NCBI RefSeq assembly: GCF_020387415.1
Contig: NZ_JAGWCB010000018.1
Coordinates: forward strand, 62,001 to 126,000
DNA length: 64,000 bases
DNA from: Ideonella benzenivorans
GTDB lineage: Bacteria; Pseudomonadota; Gammaproteobacteria; Burkholderiales; Burkholderiaceae_C
Reading direction: 5' to 3'
Positions 39,489 through 46,555 of this stretch are shown here, piece by piece. The notes below the pieces were generated by a model that saw only the letters and a list, made by a program, of their open reading frames with translations, made no database searches and had not been told where the DNA came from. Positions within the stretch are counted from its first letter, which is position 1. The number at the start of each line of letters is the position of its first letter. A program made the position numbers and the translations under genes.

Positions 39489-40322
39489 ATGGACACCGAT
39501 CGCCCCGACGACTTCACGCTGCACGCCCTGGCCGATGGCGAGCTGGACGCCGCCCAGGCCGCGCAGGTGGCCGCCTGGCTGGAGCAGCACCCCGCCGAGG
39601 CCGCCCGCGTGATGGGCTGGCAGGCCCAGCGCGGCCAGCTGCAGGCCCTGGGCCGCGAATGGCTGGCCGAGCCGGTGCCCGCGTCCCTGCTGACCGCACT
39701 GCAGCCCCCGCCGCCCCGCCCGCGGCCGCGCTGGGGCGGGCTGGGCACGCCCCGGGTCCAGGCCCTGGCGGCCGCGCTGATGCTGAGCCTGGGCGCGGGC
39801 AGCGGCTGGTGGGCCCGCGGCGCCTGGCCCGGCACCACGCCACTGGCCCCGCAGGTCGCCGTGCCGACCTTCGTGCAGGACGCGGCCATCGCCCATGCGG
39901 TCTACACCCCCGAGCAACGCCACCCGGTGGAGGTGGCGGCCGACCAGCAGGCCCACTTGGTGCAATGGCTCTCGCGCCGCCTGGGCACGCCGCTGCGCGC
40001 GCCGGATTTCAGCGCCCAGGGCTTTGCGCTGGTGGGCGGGCGCCTGCTGCCCGCCGGCGCTGGCGAAACCGCCGCCGGGCCGGCGCGGGCCCAGTTCATG
40101 TACCAGGATGGACAGGGCCAGCGGCTGACGCTCTATGTCTCGGTGCTGCCGCCGGGCGCGGCCGGCCCCACCGGCTTCGGCCAGGCCCGGGCCGGCGACA
40201 CCCGCAGCTTCTACTGGCTCGACGGGCGGCTGGGCTACGCACTCAGCGGCCCGGTCGGCCAGGCCGGGCCCGTCGACCTGGCGGCGCTGGCCCGGGCGGC
40301 CTACCACCAGCTGCAGCCCTGA
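39489..40322 (+). CDS. transmembrane anti-sigma factor
   Basis: A 277-residue protein with an N-terminal cytoplasmic zinc-free anti-sigma-like region (HALADGELDAAQAAQVAAWLEQHP, the usual putative ZAS start without the HxxxCxxC cysteines), one membrane segment (about 95-115) and a periplasmic domain of about 160 residues. An in-frame GTG at 39480 overlapping the sigma stop is an alternative start. It should hold the sigma factor at the membrane until an envelope signal arrives. Confidence 0.85.
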   Translation: MDTDRPDDFTLHALADGELDAAQAAQVAAWLEQHPAEAARVMGWQAQRGQLQALGREWLAEPVPASLLTALQPPPPRPRPRWGGLGTPRVQALAAALMLSLGAGSGWWARGAWPGTTPLAPQVAVPTFVQDAAIAHAVYTPEQRHPVEVAADQQAHLVQWLSRRLGTPLRAPDFSAQGFALVGGRLLPAGAGETAAGPARAQFMYQDGQGQRLTLYVSVLPPGAAGPTGFGQARAGDTRSFYWLDGRLGYALSGPVGQAGPVDLAALARAAYHQLQP

Positions 40323-40358
40323 ACCGCAGGGCGCCGGCCGGTGTATGGTCGCGCCACC

Positions 40359-41090
40359 ATGAGCTTCGACCGCCACCAGTACCAGCGCATCGTGGTCCTC
40401 ACCGGGGCCGGCATCTCGGTGGCCTCGGGCCTGCACACCTACCGCGGCCCCGACGGCGTCTGGGCGGCGCACGATGTCGAGCGCCTGGGCCATGCCCGGG
40501 CGCTGGCCGAATCCCCGCAGGACACCTGGCGCCTGTTCGGCGGCATGCGCGGCCCGATTGCCCAGGCCCGGCCCAATGCGGCCCACCGTGCCCTGGCCCG
40601 CTGGGAGGCCGAGCTGCGGCCCGGCCAGCAGCTGCTGCTGGTCACGCAGAACGTCGATGGTCTGCACCAGGCCGCCGGCAGCCGCCATGTCTGCGAGCTG
40701 CATGGCAACGTGATGCTGACCCGCTGCAGCAACCCGGACTGCGACCTGCCCCCGTTCGAGGACCTGGCGCCGCACACCGAGGCGGTGCCCCGCTGCCCGC
40801 GCTGCGGCAGCGTGCTGCGGCCCGACATCGTGCTGTTCGGCGAGCCGCTGCCGCTGCAGGCCCTCTGGCAGGTGGACCGGGCGCTGCGGGACTGCGACCT
40901 GTTCCTGGCCATCGGCACCTCGGGCCTGGTGGACCCGGCCGCCAGCCTGGTGCGCTACGCCGCCCAGGCCGGTGCGCGCACCGTGTTCATGAACCTGGAG
41001 CCGCTGGTGCCGCCCAACCCGGCCTTCCAGGAGACGGTGCTGGGCCGCGCCGAGACCGTGCTGCCGGCCTGGCTGGGCTGGCCCGAATGA
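40359..41090 (+). CDS. NAD-dependent protein deacylase (sirtuin, CobB-like)
   Basis: A 243-residue class III sirtuin: NAD-binding [20 protein letters not shown], catalytic His in CELHGN (after [12 protein letters not shown]), a four-Cys zinc site (CSNPDC...CPRCG), the FGEPLP loop and the GTSGLV segment. It removes acyl groups from lysines using NAD. HTYRG replaces the more usual IPTFRG/IRTFR sequence in the first loop, which lines the active site. The ATG at 40359 lies at the normal family start. Solitary gene, 37 bp after the anti-sigma gene. Confidence 0.92.
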   Translation: MSFDRHQYQRIVVLTGAGISVASGLHTYRGPDGVWAAHDVERLGHARALAESPQDTWRLFGGMRGPIAQARPNAAHRALARWEAELRPGQQLLLVTQNVDGLHQAAGSRHVCELHGNVMLTRCSNPDCDLPPFEDLAPHTEAVPRCPRCGSVLRPDIVLFGEPLPLQALWQVDRALRDCDLFLAIGTSGLVDPAASLVRYAAQAGARTVFMNLEPLVPPNPAFQETVLGRAETVLPAWLGWPE

Positions 41091-41159
41091 CCCCCCGCCC
41101 CCGCGCGGCGCCGCTCGCGCGACAATGCCGCCCGATCCTGCGTGCCCTGCGAGGTCCCG

Positions 41160-41327
41160 ATGCGTTCCCGTTCCCTGTTCCTGCCGCTGCTGCTGATTGG
41201 CATCGGCGCCTACTTTCTGCTCTCCCGCCTGGGCTGGATGCCCCCGCTGGGCCGCTGGCTGAACCACTGGTGGCCGGTGGCGCTGATCGGCCTGGGGCTG
41301 GTGATGCTGCTGGGCCGGCTGCGCTGA
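41160..41327 (+). CDS. small two-segment membrane protein (LiaF/DUF5668-like)
   Basis: A 55-residue protein that is nearly all membrane: two hydrophobic segments (SLFLPLLLIGIGAYFLLSRL and HWWPVALIGLGLVMLLG) separated by a short loop ending LNHWWP. This double-helix pattern with NHWWPxxLIxxGxxLL matches the LiaI/LiaF-TM (DUF5668) module. A GAGG box lies 5-6 bp upstream of the ATG at 41160. It precedes another membrane protein gene by 13 bp. Function unknown. Confidence 0.75.
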   Translation: MRSRSLFLPLLLIGIGAYFLLSRLGWMPPLGRWLNHWWPVALIGLGLVMLLGRLR

Positions 41328-41340
41328 AGGGACGGCCGCG

Positions 41341-41787
41341 ATGCTGATGCAGCTGCTGCGCCATGTGCACTACAAGGCCGTCGGGATGGCGATGATGGTC
41401 ACGCTGCTGCTCGACGGGCTGACCGGCATCCTGCTGACGCTGTTCATGGGCCGCAAGGCCCTGCCCGACGGGGCCAGCCAGGCCGATCTGCAAAAGGCCT
41501 TCGAGGCCATCGGACAGTCGCCGTCGTACCTGGGCGCCTCGCTGCTGCTGGGCTCGGCCAGCACGGTGCTGGGCGGCTACCTGGCCGCGCGCATGGCCGG
41601 CCGCCTGCCCTACCTGAACTCGGCCGCCTATGGCGTGCTGGGCCTGCTGCTGATGCTGCTGCTCGGCGCGCCGGACACGCCGCTGTGGTTCGACCTGTTC
41701 GGCGACCTCAGCACGCTGCCGCTGGCCCTGGCCGGCGGCCACTGGGCCAGGCGCGAACAGCAGGCCCGCCAGACACCGCCCCGCTGA
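41341..41787 (+). CDS. four-segment membrane protein, hypothetical
   Basis: A 148-residue protein with about four hydrophobic stretches (about 15-35, 62-82, 92-110 and 120-133) and short basic ends. No catalytic motif or known family was recognised. Its position 13 bp after the small LiaF-like gene suggests a two-gene operon; it ends 10 bp from the convergent histidine kinase gene. Confidence 0.75.
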   Translation: MLMQLLRHVHYKAVGMAMMVTLLLDGLTGILLTLFMGRKALPDGASQADLQKAFEAIGQSPSYLGASLLLGSASTVLGGYLAARMAGRLPYLNSAAYGVLGLLLMLLLGAPDTPLWFDLFGDLSTLPLALAGGHWARREQQARQTPPR

Positions 41788-41797
41788 CGGGCGCGGC

Positions 41798-43315
41798 TCA
41801 GGCTGCCGCCAGCATCACCCGGAAGGTGGTGCCGCCACCCCGGCCGTCCGGGCCGGCCAGCACGCTGTCGACGCGGATCTCGCCGCCCATGGCCTGCACC
41901 AGCATCTGCGACAGCGCCAGCCCCAGCCCGACGCCGCCCACCGGCCCGTGCTCGCGCCCCAGGCGGCTGAAGGGCTGGAACAGCTCGGAGAGCCGCTCCG
42001 GCGCGATGCCGCTGCCCGTGTCGGCCACCGCCAGGGTCCAGCCGGCCGCGCTGGCCTGCGCGCTCAGGCGCACCCGCCCCTGCGGCCGGTTGTACTTGAT
42101 GGCGTTGGAGACCAGGTTCAGCAGCACCTGCCGCAGCCGCCGCGCATCGGCCCGCACCATGGCGCCGGGCGGCACCGGCGGAACGTCCAGCACGATGCCC
42201 GCCGCCTCGGCCTGCGGCTGGATCAGCGCCTGCACCTCGGCCAGCAGGTCGGCCAGCACCACCGCCTCGGGCTGCAGGTGCAGACGGCCGGCCTCCACCA
42301 GCGACAGGTCCAGCAGGTCGTCGATCAGGGCCTGCAGATGCTCGCCGGCCTGCTGCACATGGGTCAGCCGGCGCTGCTGGGCCGGGGGCAGTGGGTGATC
42401 GGGGTCGCTCGCCATCAACCGGGCGAAGCTGAGCACCGCGTGCAGCGGCGTGCGCAGCTCGTGGCTGACGCGCGACAGGAACTGGGTCTTGGCCGCGTTG
42501 GCGGCCTGGGCCACGGCGCGCTCGCGGCGGGCCTCCTCCAGCGCGTGCTGCAGCGTGGCGTCGGTCTGGGTGCCCAGCATGCGCACCGGGTTCAGGTCCG
42601 CATCGCGCTCCACCACCCGGCCGCGTTCCTCGATCCAGCGCCAGCGGCCATCGGCCGCGCGGGCGCGGTAGCGGGTCTGATAGAGCGGCGTCTCACCGCG
42701 CGCATGGGCCTGGTAGGCGGCCTCGGCACCCGCCGCGTCATCGGGGTGGATGAGGCGGTCCCAGTCGGCCTGGGTGTGGCCCAGTGCGTCGGGGTCGTAG
42801 CCCAGCATCAGCGCGCCCTCGTCGATGTCGCTCAGCACATCGGTGCGCAGGTCCCATTCCCAGACGTAGGTGCCGGCCTCGCGCATGGCCACCTGCACCA
42901 GCGACAGCGAGGCGGGCGAGCGCTGCCCGCGCGCTTCGAGCCAGAGGGCCAGCAGCTCGGCCGTGGTCTCCAGCAGCGGGGCCAGCAGGTCCAGCAACGC
43001 GCCGCGGTCGTCGCCCGCGGGGCCGGTGGCGAACCAGACCGTGCCGACGCGCTCGCCGGTGCAGTCCAGCGGCTTGGACCAGCCCTGGGCCTGCAGCGCG
43101 GCCGGCGAAGCCGTGGGCCCCCCCAGCCAGCAGCCCGCACCGCTGTCGTCGGCGCGGGCCCCGCCGACCAGGGCGACCTCGCGGCCGGCGGCCAACGCCA
43201 GCGAGCGGGTGGCCCGGCGCAGCGCATGCGCCGGGTCGTTGCGGCGCAACTGGTCCAGCAGCGCGGCCTGGGCTTCGCGCCAGACGAATTCGCGCGTGGC
43301 CGGCCCGCCGCTCAC
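41798..43315 (-). CDS. PAS-domain hybrid-free sensor histidine kinase (soluble)
   Basis: A 505-residue kinase with no membrane segment: an N-terminal GAF-like region (about 1-130), a PAS/PAC domain (about 140-265; YVWEWDLRTD, the PAC end RYRARAADGRWRWIEERG), dimerisation helix with SHELRTPLHAVLSFARL, and an ATPase domain with N box NLVSNAIKYN, G1 DTGSGIAP, F box and G2 GVGLGLALSQ. It starts with GTG at 43315, 4 bp after the zinc-finger gene, so it is likely the distal gene of the ilvE transcript. No partner response regulator lies nearby. Confidence 0.9.
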   Translation of the reverse strand: MSGGPATREFVWREAQAALLDQLRRNDPAHALRRATRSLALAAGREVALVGGARADDSGAGCWLGGPTASPAALQAQGWSKPLDCTGERVGTVWFATGPAGDDRGALLDLLAPLLETTAELLALWLEARGQRSPASLSLVQVAMREAGTYVWEWDLRTDVLSDIDEGALMLGYDPDALGHTQADWDRLIHPDDAAGAEAAYQAHARGETPLYQTRYRARAADGRWRWIEERGRVVERDADLNPVRMLGTQTDATLQHALEEARRERAVAQAANAAKTQFLSRVSHELRTPLHAVLSFARLMASDPDHPLPPAQQRRLTHVQQAGEHLQALIDDLLDLSLVEAGRLHLQPEAVVLADLLAEVQALIQPQAEAAGIVLDVPPVPPGAMVRADARRLRQVLLNLVSNAIKYNRPQGRVRLSAQASAAGWTLAVADTGSGIAPERLSELFQPFSRLGREHGPVGGVGLGLALSQMLVQAMGGEIRVDSVLAGPDGRGGGTTFRVMLAAA

Positions 43316-43319
43316 GGCT

Positions 43320-43535
43320 TCAGTGGCCGTGCGGGATCTTCTCGCCCGCCTTCAGGCGGTAGACGGTGCCGCAGTACGGGCACTGGCCTTCGCCGGCGTG
43401 GCTGAGGTCCACGAACACCTTGGGGTGGTGGTTCCACAGCGGCATCTTGGGGTTCGGGCAGAACACCACGCCCGGGCCTTGCAGGTCCTGGGCGGTGACT
43501 TCGACGACGGCGGGGGCTTGGGTGGCGGCGCTCAT
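43320..43535 (-). CDS. CHCC-type zinc-finger protein
   Basis: A 71-residue protein of the zf-CHCC family, related to the mitochondrial NDUFS6 fold: VFCPNP, HPKVFVDL and QCPYCGTVYRL supply Cys-His-Cys-Cys zinc ligands. It occurs beside ilvE in many betaproteobacteria. I chose the ATG at 43535 because an upstream start would add eight residues without conservation. It lies 51 bp downstream of ilvE on the same strand. Confidence 0.9.
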   Translation of the reverse strand: MSAATQAPAVVEVTAQDLQGPGVVFCPNPKMPLWNHHPKVFVDLSHAGEGQCPYCGTVYRLKAGEKIPHGH

Positions 43536-43586
43536 GGATTCAACCTTGGAAGCAGTCAATGTCGGAACGGGTCGGACGCGCCCGGC

Positions 43587-44510
43587 TCAGACCCGGGTCA
43601 GCCAGTGGGCGTACTTCGGGTTGCGGCCGTTGACGATGTCGAAGAAGGCGTTCTGGATCTTCTCGGTCACCGGGCCGCGCACGCCGCTGCCGATCTGCAC
43701 GCGGTCGAGTTCGCGGATCGGGGTCACTTCGGCGGCGGTGCCGGAGAAGAAGGCCTCGTCGGCGATGTAGACCTCGTCGCGGGTGATGCGCTTCTCCACC
43801 AGCTTCAGGCCCAGGTCCTCGCAGATGTGGAACAGGGTGTTGCGCGTGATGCCGTTGAGGGCGCCGGCCGACAGGTCGGGGGTGTAGACCACGCCGTCCT
43901 TGACGATGAAGACGTTCTCGCCCGAGCCTTCGGAGACGAAGCCGGCGGCGTCCAGCAGCAGGGCCTCGTCGTAGCCGTCGTCGGTGGCCTCGGTGTTGGC
44001 CAGGATGGAGTTGGTGTAGTTGGACACCGTCTTGGCCTGCGTCATCGTGATGTTGACGTGGTGACGGGTGTAGCTGCTGGTCTTGACGCGGATGCCCTTG
44101 GCCAGGCCGTCCTCGCCCAGGTAGGCGCCCCAGGCCCAGGCCGCCACCATCAGGTGCACCGAGTTGCCCTTGGGCGAGACGCCCAGCTTCTCGGAGCCCA
44201 GCCAGGTCAGCGGGCGCAGGTAGCAGCTCTCCAGCGCATTGGCCTTGACCACCGCCTTCTGGGCCTCCTCGGCCTGCTCGATCGTGAACGGCAGCTTCAT
44301 GCGCAGGATCTTGGCGCTGTTGAACAGGCGCTGGGTGTGCTCGCGCAGGCGGAAGATGGCCGTGCCCTTGTCGGTCTTGTAGGCCCGCACGCCTTCGAAG
44401 GCGCCGCAGCCGTAGTGCAGCGTGTGGGTCAGCACGTGGACCTTGGCGTCGCGCCAGTCCACCAGCTCGCCGTCCATCCAGATCTTGCCGTCGCGGTCGT
44501 CCAGGCCCAT
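43587..44510 (-). CDS. ilvE: branched-chain amino-acid aminotransferase
   Basis: A 307-residue fold-type IV PLP enzyme that transfers the amino group in the last step of Ile, Leu and Val synthesis. Hallmarks: GKIWMDGELVDW at the start, HYGCGAFEGVRAY, the PLP lysine in the NYTNSILANTEA region (Lys in QAKTVSNY), LLDAAGFVSEGSGENVF and GITRNTLF. Length and motifs are typical. First gene of the ilvE - zinc finger - histidine kinase minus-strand group. Confidence 0.96.
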   Translation of the reverse strand: MGLDDRDGKIWMDGELVDWRDAKVHVLTHTLHYGCGAFEGVRAYKTDKGTAIFRLREHTQRLFNSAKILRMKLPFTIEQAEEAQKAVVKANALESCYLRPLTWLGSEKLGVSPKGNSVHLMVAAWAWGAYLGEDGLAKGIRVKTSSYTRHHVNITMTQAKTVSNYTNSILANTEATDDGYDEALLLDAAGFVSEGSGENVFIVKDGVVYTPDLSAGALNGITRNTLFHICEDLGLKLVEKRITRDEVYIADEAFFSGTAAEVTPIRELDRVQIGSGVRGPVTEKIQNAFFDIVNGRNPKYAHWLTRV

Positions 44511-44567
44511 GGGGTGTTCCTTGTCGTAGGGAGATGCAGTGAGATCGCCGATTTTACGGGGCCGGGC

Positions 44568-44927
44568 TCAGCGTGGCTGCGGATCGCCGGGCGCATCCTG
44601 CGCGGCGTCCCAGCCATAGGCCCGCTCCACCTTGGCCACCCGCAGCTCGTAGTGGCTGTACCAGTGGGCCCGGCCTGCGTCGCGGGCGGCGGCGTGTTCG
44701 GCCTCGCGCCGCCAGGCGGCGATGGCCTCCAGGCTCTGCCAGTAGGAGACGGTGATGCCCAGGCCGTCCTCGCCGCGGGCGCTCTCGGCCCCCAGGTAGC
44801 CGGGCTGCTGCTGGGCCAGCGCGACCATGCGGTCGGCGGTCTCGCCATAGCCGTCGTCCACGGCCGTGCGCTGGCTGGTGAAGATCACCGCGTAGTAGGG
44901 CGGCGTCGGGCGGGGGGCGAAGCTCAT
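44568..44927 (-). CDS. antibiotic-biosynthesis-monooxygenase-fold protein
   Basis: A 119-residue ferredoxin-like (ABM, dimeric alpha/beta barrel) protein. Family signs: YYAVIFTSQR first strand, AQQQPGYLGAESARGEDGLGITVSYWQSLEAIAAWR (the GYLG-S...YW...AxWR pattern) and HWYSHYELRVAKVERAYGW. Relatives include haem-degrading or quinone-modifying oxygenases, but many members have no known role. It lies 29 bp downstream of radA on the same strand. Confidence 0.88.
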   Translation of the reverse strand: MSFAPRPTPPYYAVIFTSQRTAVDDGYGETADRMVALAQQQPGYLGAESARGEDGLGITVSYWQSLEAIAAWRREAEHAAARDAGRAHWYSHYELRVAKVERAYGWDAAQDAPGDPQPR

Positions 44928-44956
44928 GAGAAACGTCCTTGGGGGCGTGGAAGGAG

Positions 44957-46321
44957 TCAGTCCAGCGAGCGCAGCAGGTCGATGGCCTCGTCGATGCGCT
45001 CGACGGCATGGATGGTCAGGCCCTCGATGGGCTTCTTGGGCGCATTGGCCTTGGGCACCACCGCCACGCTGAAACCCAGCTTGGCGGCTTCCTTCAGGCG
45101 CTCCTGGCCGCGCGGGGCGGGCCGCACCTCGCCGGCCAGACCCACCTCGCCGAAGGCGATGAAGCCGCGCGGCAGCGGCTTGCCGCGCAGGCTGCTCTGG
45201 ATGGCCATCAGCACCGCCAGGTCGGCCGCCGGCTCGGAGATGCGCACCCCACCCACTGCGTTGACGAACACGTCCTGGTCGGCGCAGGCCACGCCGGCAT
45301 GGCGGTGCAGCACCGCCAGCAGCATGGCCAGGCGGTCGCGCTCCAGGCCGACCGACAGCCGCCGCGGGCTGGGCCCGCCGGCATCGACCAGGGCCTGGAT
45401 CTCCACCAGCAGCGGGCGGGTGCCCTCCAGGGTGACCAGCACGCAGGCACCCGGCACCGGCTCGCTGTGGGTGGACAGGAAGATGGCGCTGGGGTTGGAC
45501 ACGCCGCGCAGGCCGCGCTCGGTCATCGCGAAGACGCCGATCTCGTTGACCGCGCCGAAGCGGTTCTTGAAAGCCCGCACCAGGCGGAAGCTGCTGTGGG
45601 TGTCGCCCTCGAAGTACAGCACCGTGTCGACGATGTGCTCCAGCACCCGCGGGCCGGCCAGTGCGCCTTCCTTGGTCACATGGCCCACCAGCACCATGGC
45701 GCAGCCGCTGCCCTTGGCGGTGCGGGTGAGCTGGGCCGCGCATTCACGCACCTGGGCCACCGAGCCCGGCGCGCTGCTGAGCTGGTCCGAATAGACGGTC
45801 TGGATCGAGTCGATCACGCAAAAGGCTGGCTGCTCGGACGCGATGGTGGCCAGGATCTTCTCCAGGTTGATCTCGGCCAGCACCCGCACCGCGGCGCCGG
45901 AAAGATCCAGCCGCTGGGCGCGCAGCGCCACCTGGGCGGTCGATTCCTCGCCCGTCACGTACAGCACCTTGAGCTGGCGCGAGAGCGCATCGACCGCCTG
46001 CAGCAGCAGCGTGGACTTGCCGATGCCCGGGTCGCCGCCGATCAGCACCACCCCCCCCTCGACGATGCCGCCGCCCAGCACCCGGTCCAACTCCTCCAGG
46101 CCGGTGGGCGTGCGCGCCACGTCGCCGGCCTCGATCTCCGACAGGGTGGCCACCGGCTGCGATTGCGCCAGGGCCTGGAAGCGGTTCTTGCCGGCCGAGG
46201 GCGCCTCGGCCACCGTCTCCTCCAGCGTGTTCCAGGCCTTGCAGTGCGGGCATTGGCCCAGCCAGCGCGGGCTGGTACCACCACATTCGCGGCAGGTGTA
46301 GACGGTCTTCTGCTTGGACAT
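44957..46321 (-). CDS. radA: DNA repair protein RadA
   Basis: A 454-residue RecA-like ATPase that promotes branch migration in recombination. It begins with a C4 zinc finger (CRECG...CPHC), then Walker A GGDPGIGKST (about 96-105), the Walker B region FCVIDSIQT, the KNRFG motif characteristic of RadA (about 252-256), and a C-terminal Lon-like domain (about 280-450) with SEPAADLAVL. Length is normal. Divergent from the GGDEF gene with a 234-bp spacer. Confidence 0.96.
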   Translation of the reverse strand: MSKQKTVYTCRECGGTSPRWLGQCPHCKAWNTLEETVAEAPSAGKNRFQALAQSQPVATLSEIEAGDVARTPTGLEELDRVLGGGIVEGGVVLIGGDPGIGKSTLLLQAVDALSRQLKVLYVTGEESTAQVALRAQRLDLSGAAVRVLAEINLEKILATIASEQPAFCVIDSIQTVYSDQLSSAPGSVAQVRECAAQLTRTAKGSGCAMVLVGHVTKEGALAGPRVLEHIVDTVLYFEGDTHSSFRLVRAFKNRFGAVNEIGVFAMTERGLRGVSNPSAIFLSTHSEPVPGACVLVTLEGTRPLLVEIQALVDAGGPSPRRLSVGLERDRLAMLLAVLHRHAGVACADQDVFVNAVGGVRISEPAADLAVLMAIQSSLRGKPLPRGFIAFGEVGLAGEVRPAPRGQERLKEAAKLGFSVAVVPKANAPKKPIEGLTIHAVERIDEAIDLLRSLD

Positions 46322-46405
46322 GGGGCCGGATTGTGGCCCGGCGTGATGGATCTGACAGCCAGGGCGCTGGCGTGGCGCCGCTTCACCAATAAGCCCCAGA
46401 AAGTC

Positions 46406-46434
46406 CTGACAACGCGGACGGCACCCTTCAAAAT
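46406..46434 (+). promoter_or_regulatory. possible sigma-70 promoter of the diguanylate cyclase gene
   Basis: CTGACA (46406-46411) and CAAAAT (46429-46434) are separated by 17 bp: 5/6 and 4/6 matches to consensus. Confidence 0.35.
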
Positions 46435-46493
46435 GAGGATGTATCGGGGAGTGTCAGATAAGCTGTCGACCAGCAGACACAGACGACGGAGGG

Positions 46494-46511
46494 GTGCAGC
46501 CGAGGCTGCAC
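46494..46511 (+). repeat. perfect hairpin in the leader of the diguanylate cyclase gene
   Basis: GTGCAGC-CGAG-GCTGCAC forms a 7-bp stem with a tetraloop, 45 nt before the chosen start codon and 3 bp before an upstream alternative ATG (46514). No T-tract follows, so it is more likely an operator or RNA structure than a terminator. Confidence 0.6.
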
Positions 46512-46555
46512 GGATGGGCGTGGTACAGGACAGGGCTTTCCCGCCGGAAGCCAGC

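Noticed and set aside
44939-46555. Open frame upstream of and in frame with the GGDEF gene, antisense to radA
   Set aside because: The radA strand encodes a complete known protein; the extension has no start signal and no domain. The GGDEF gene is started at 46556.
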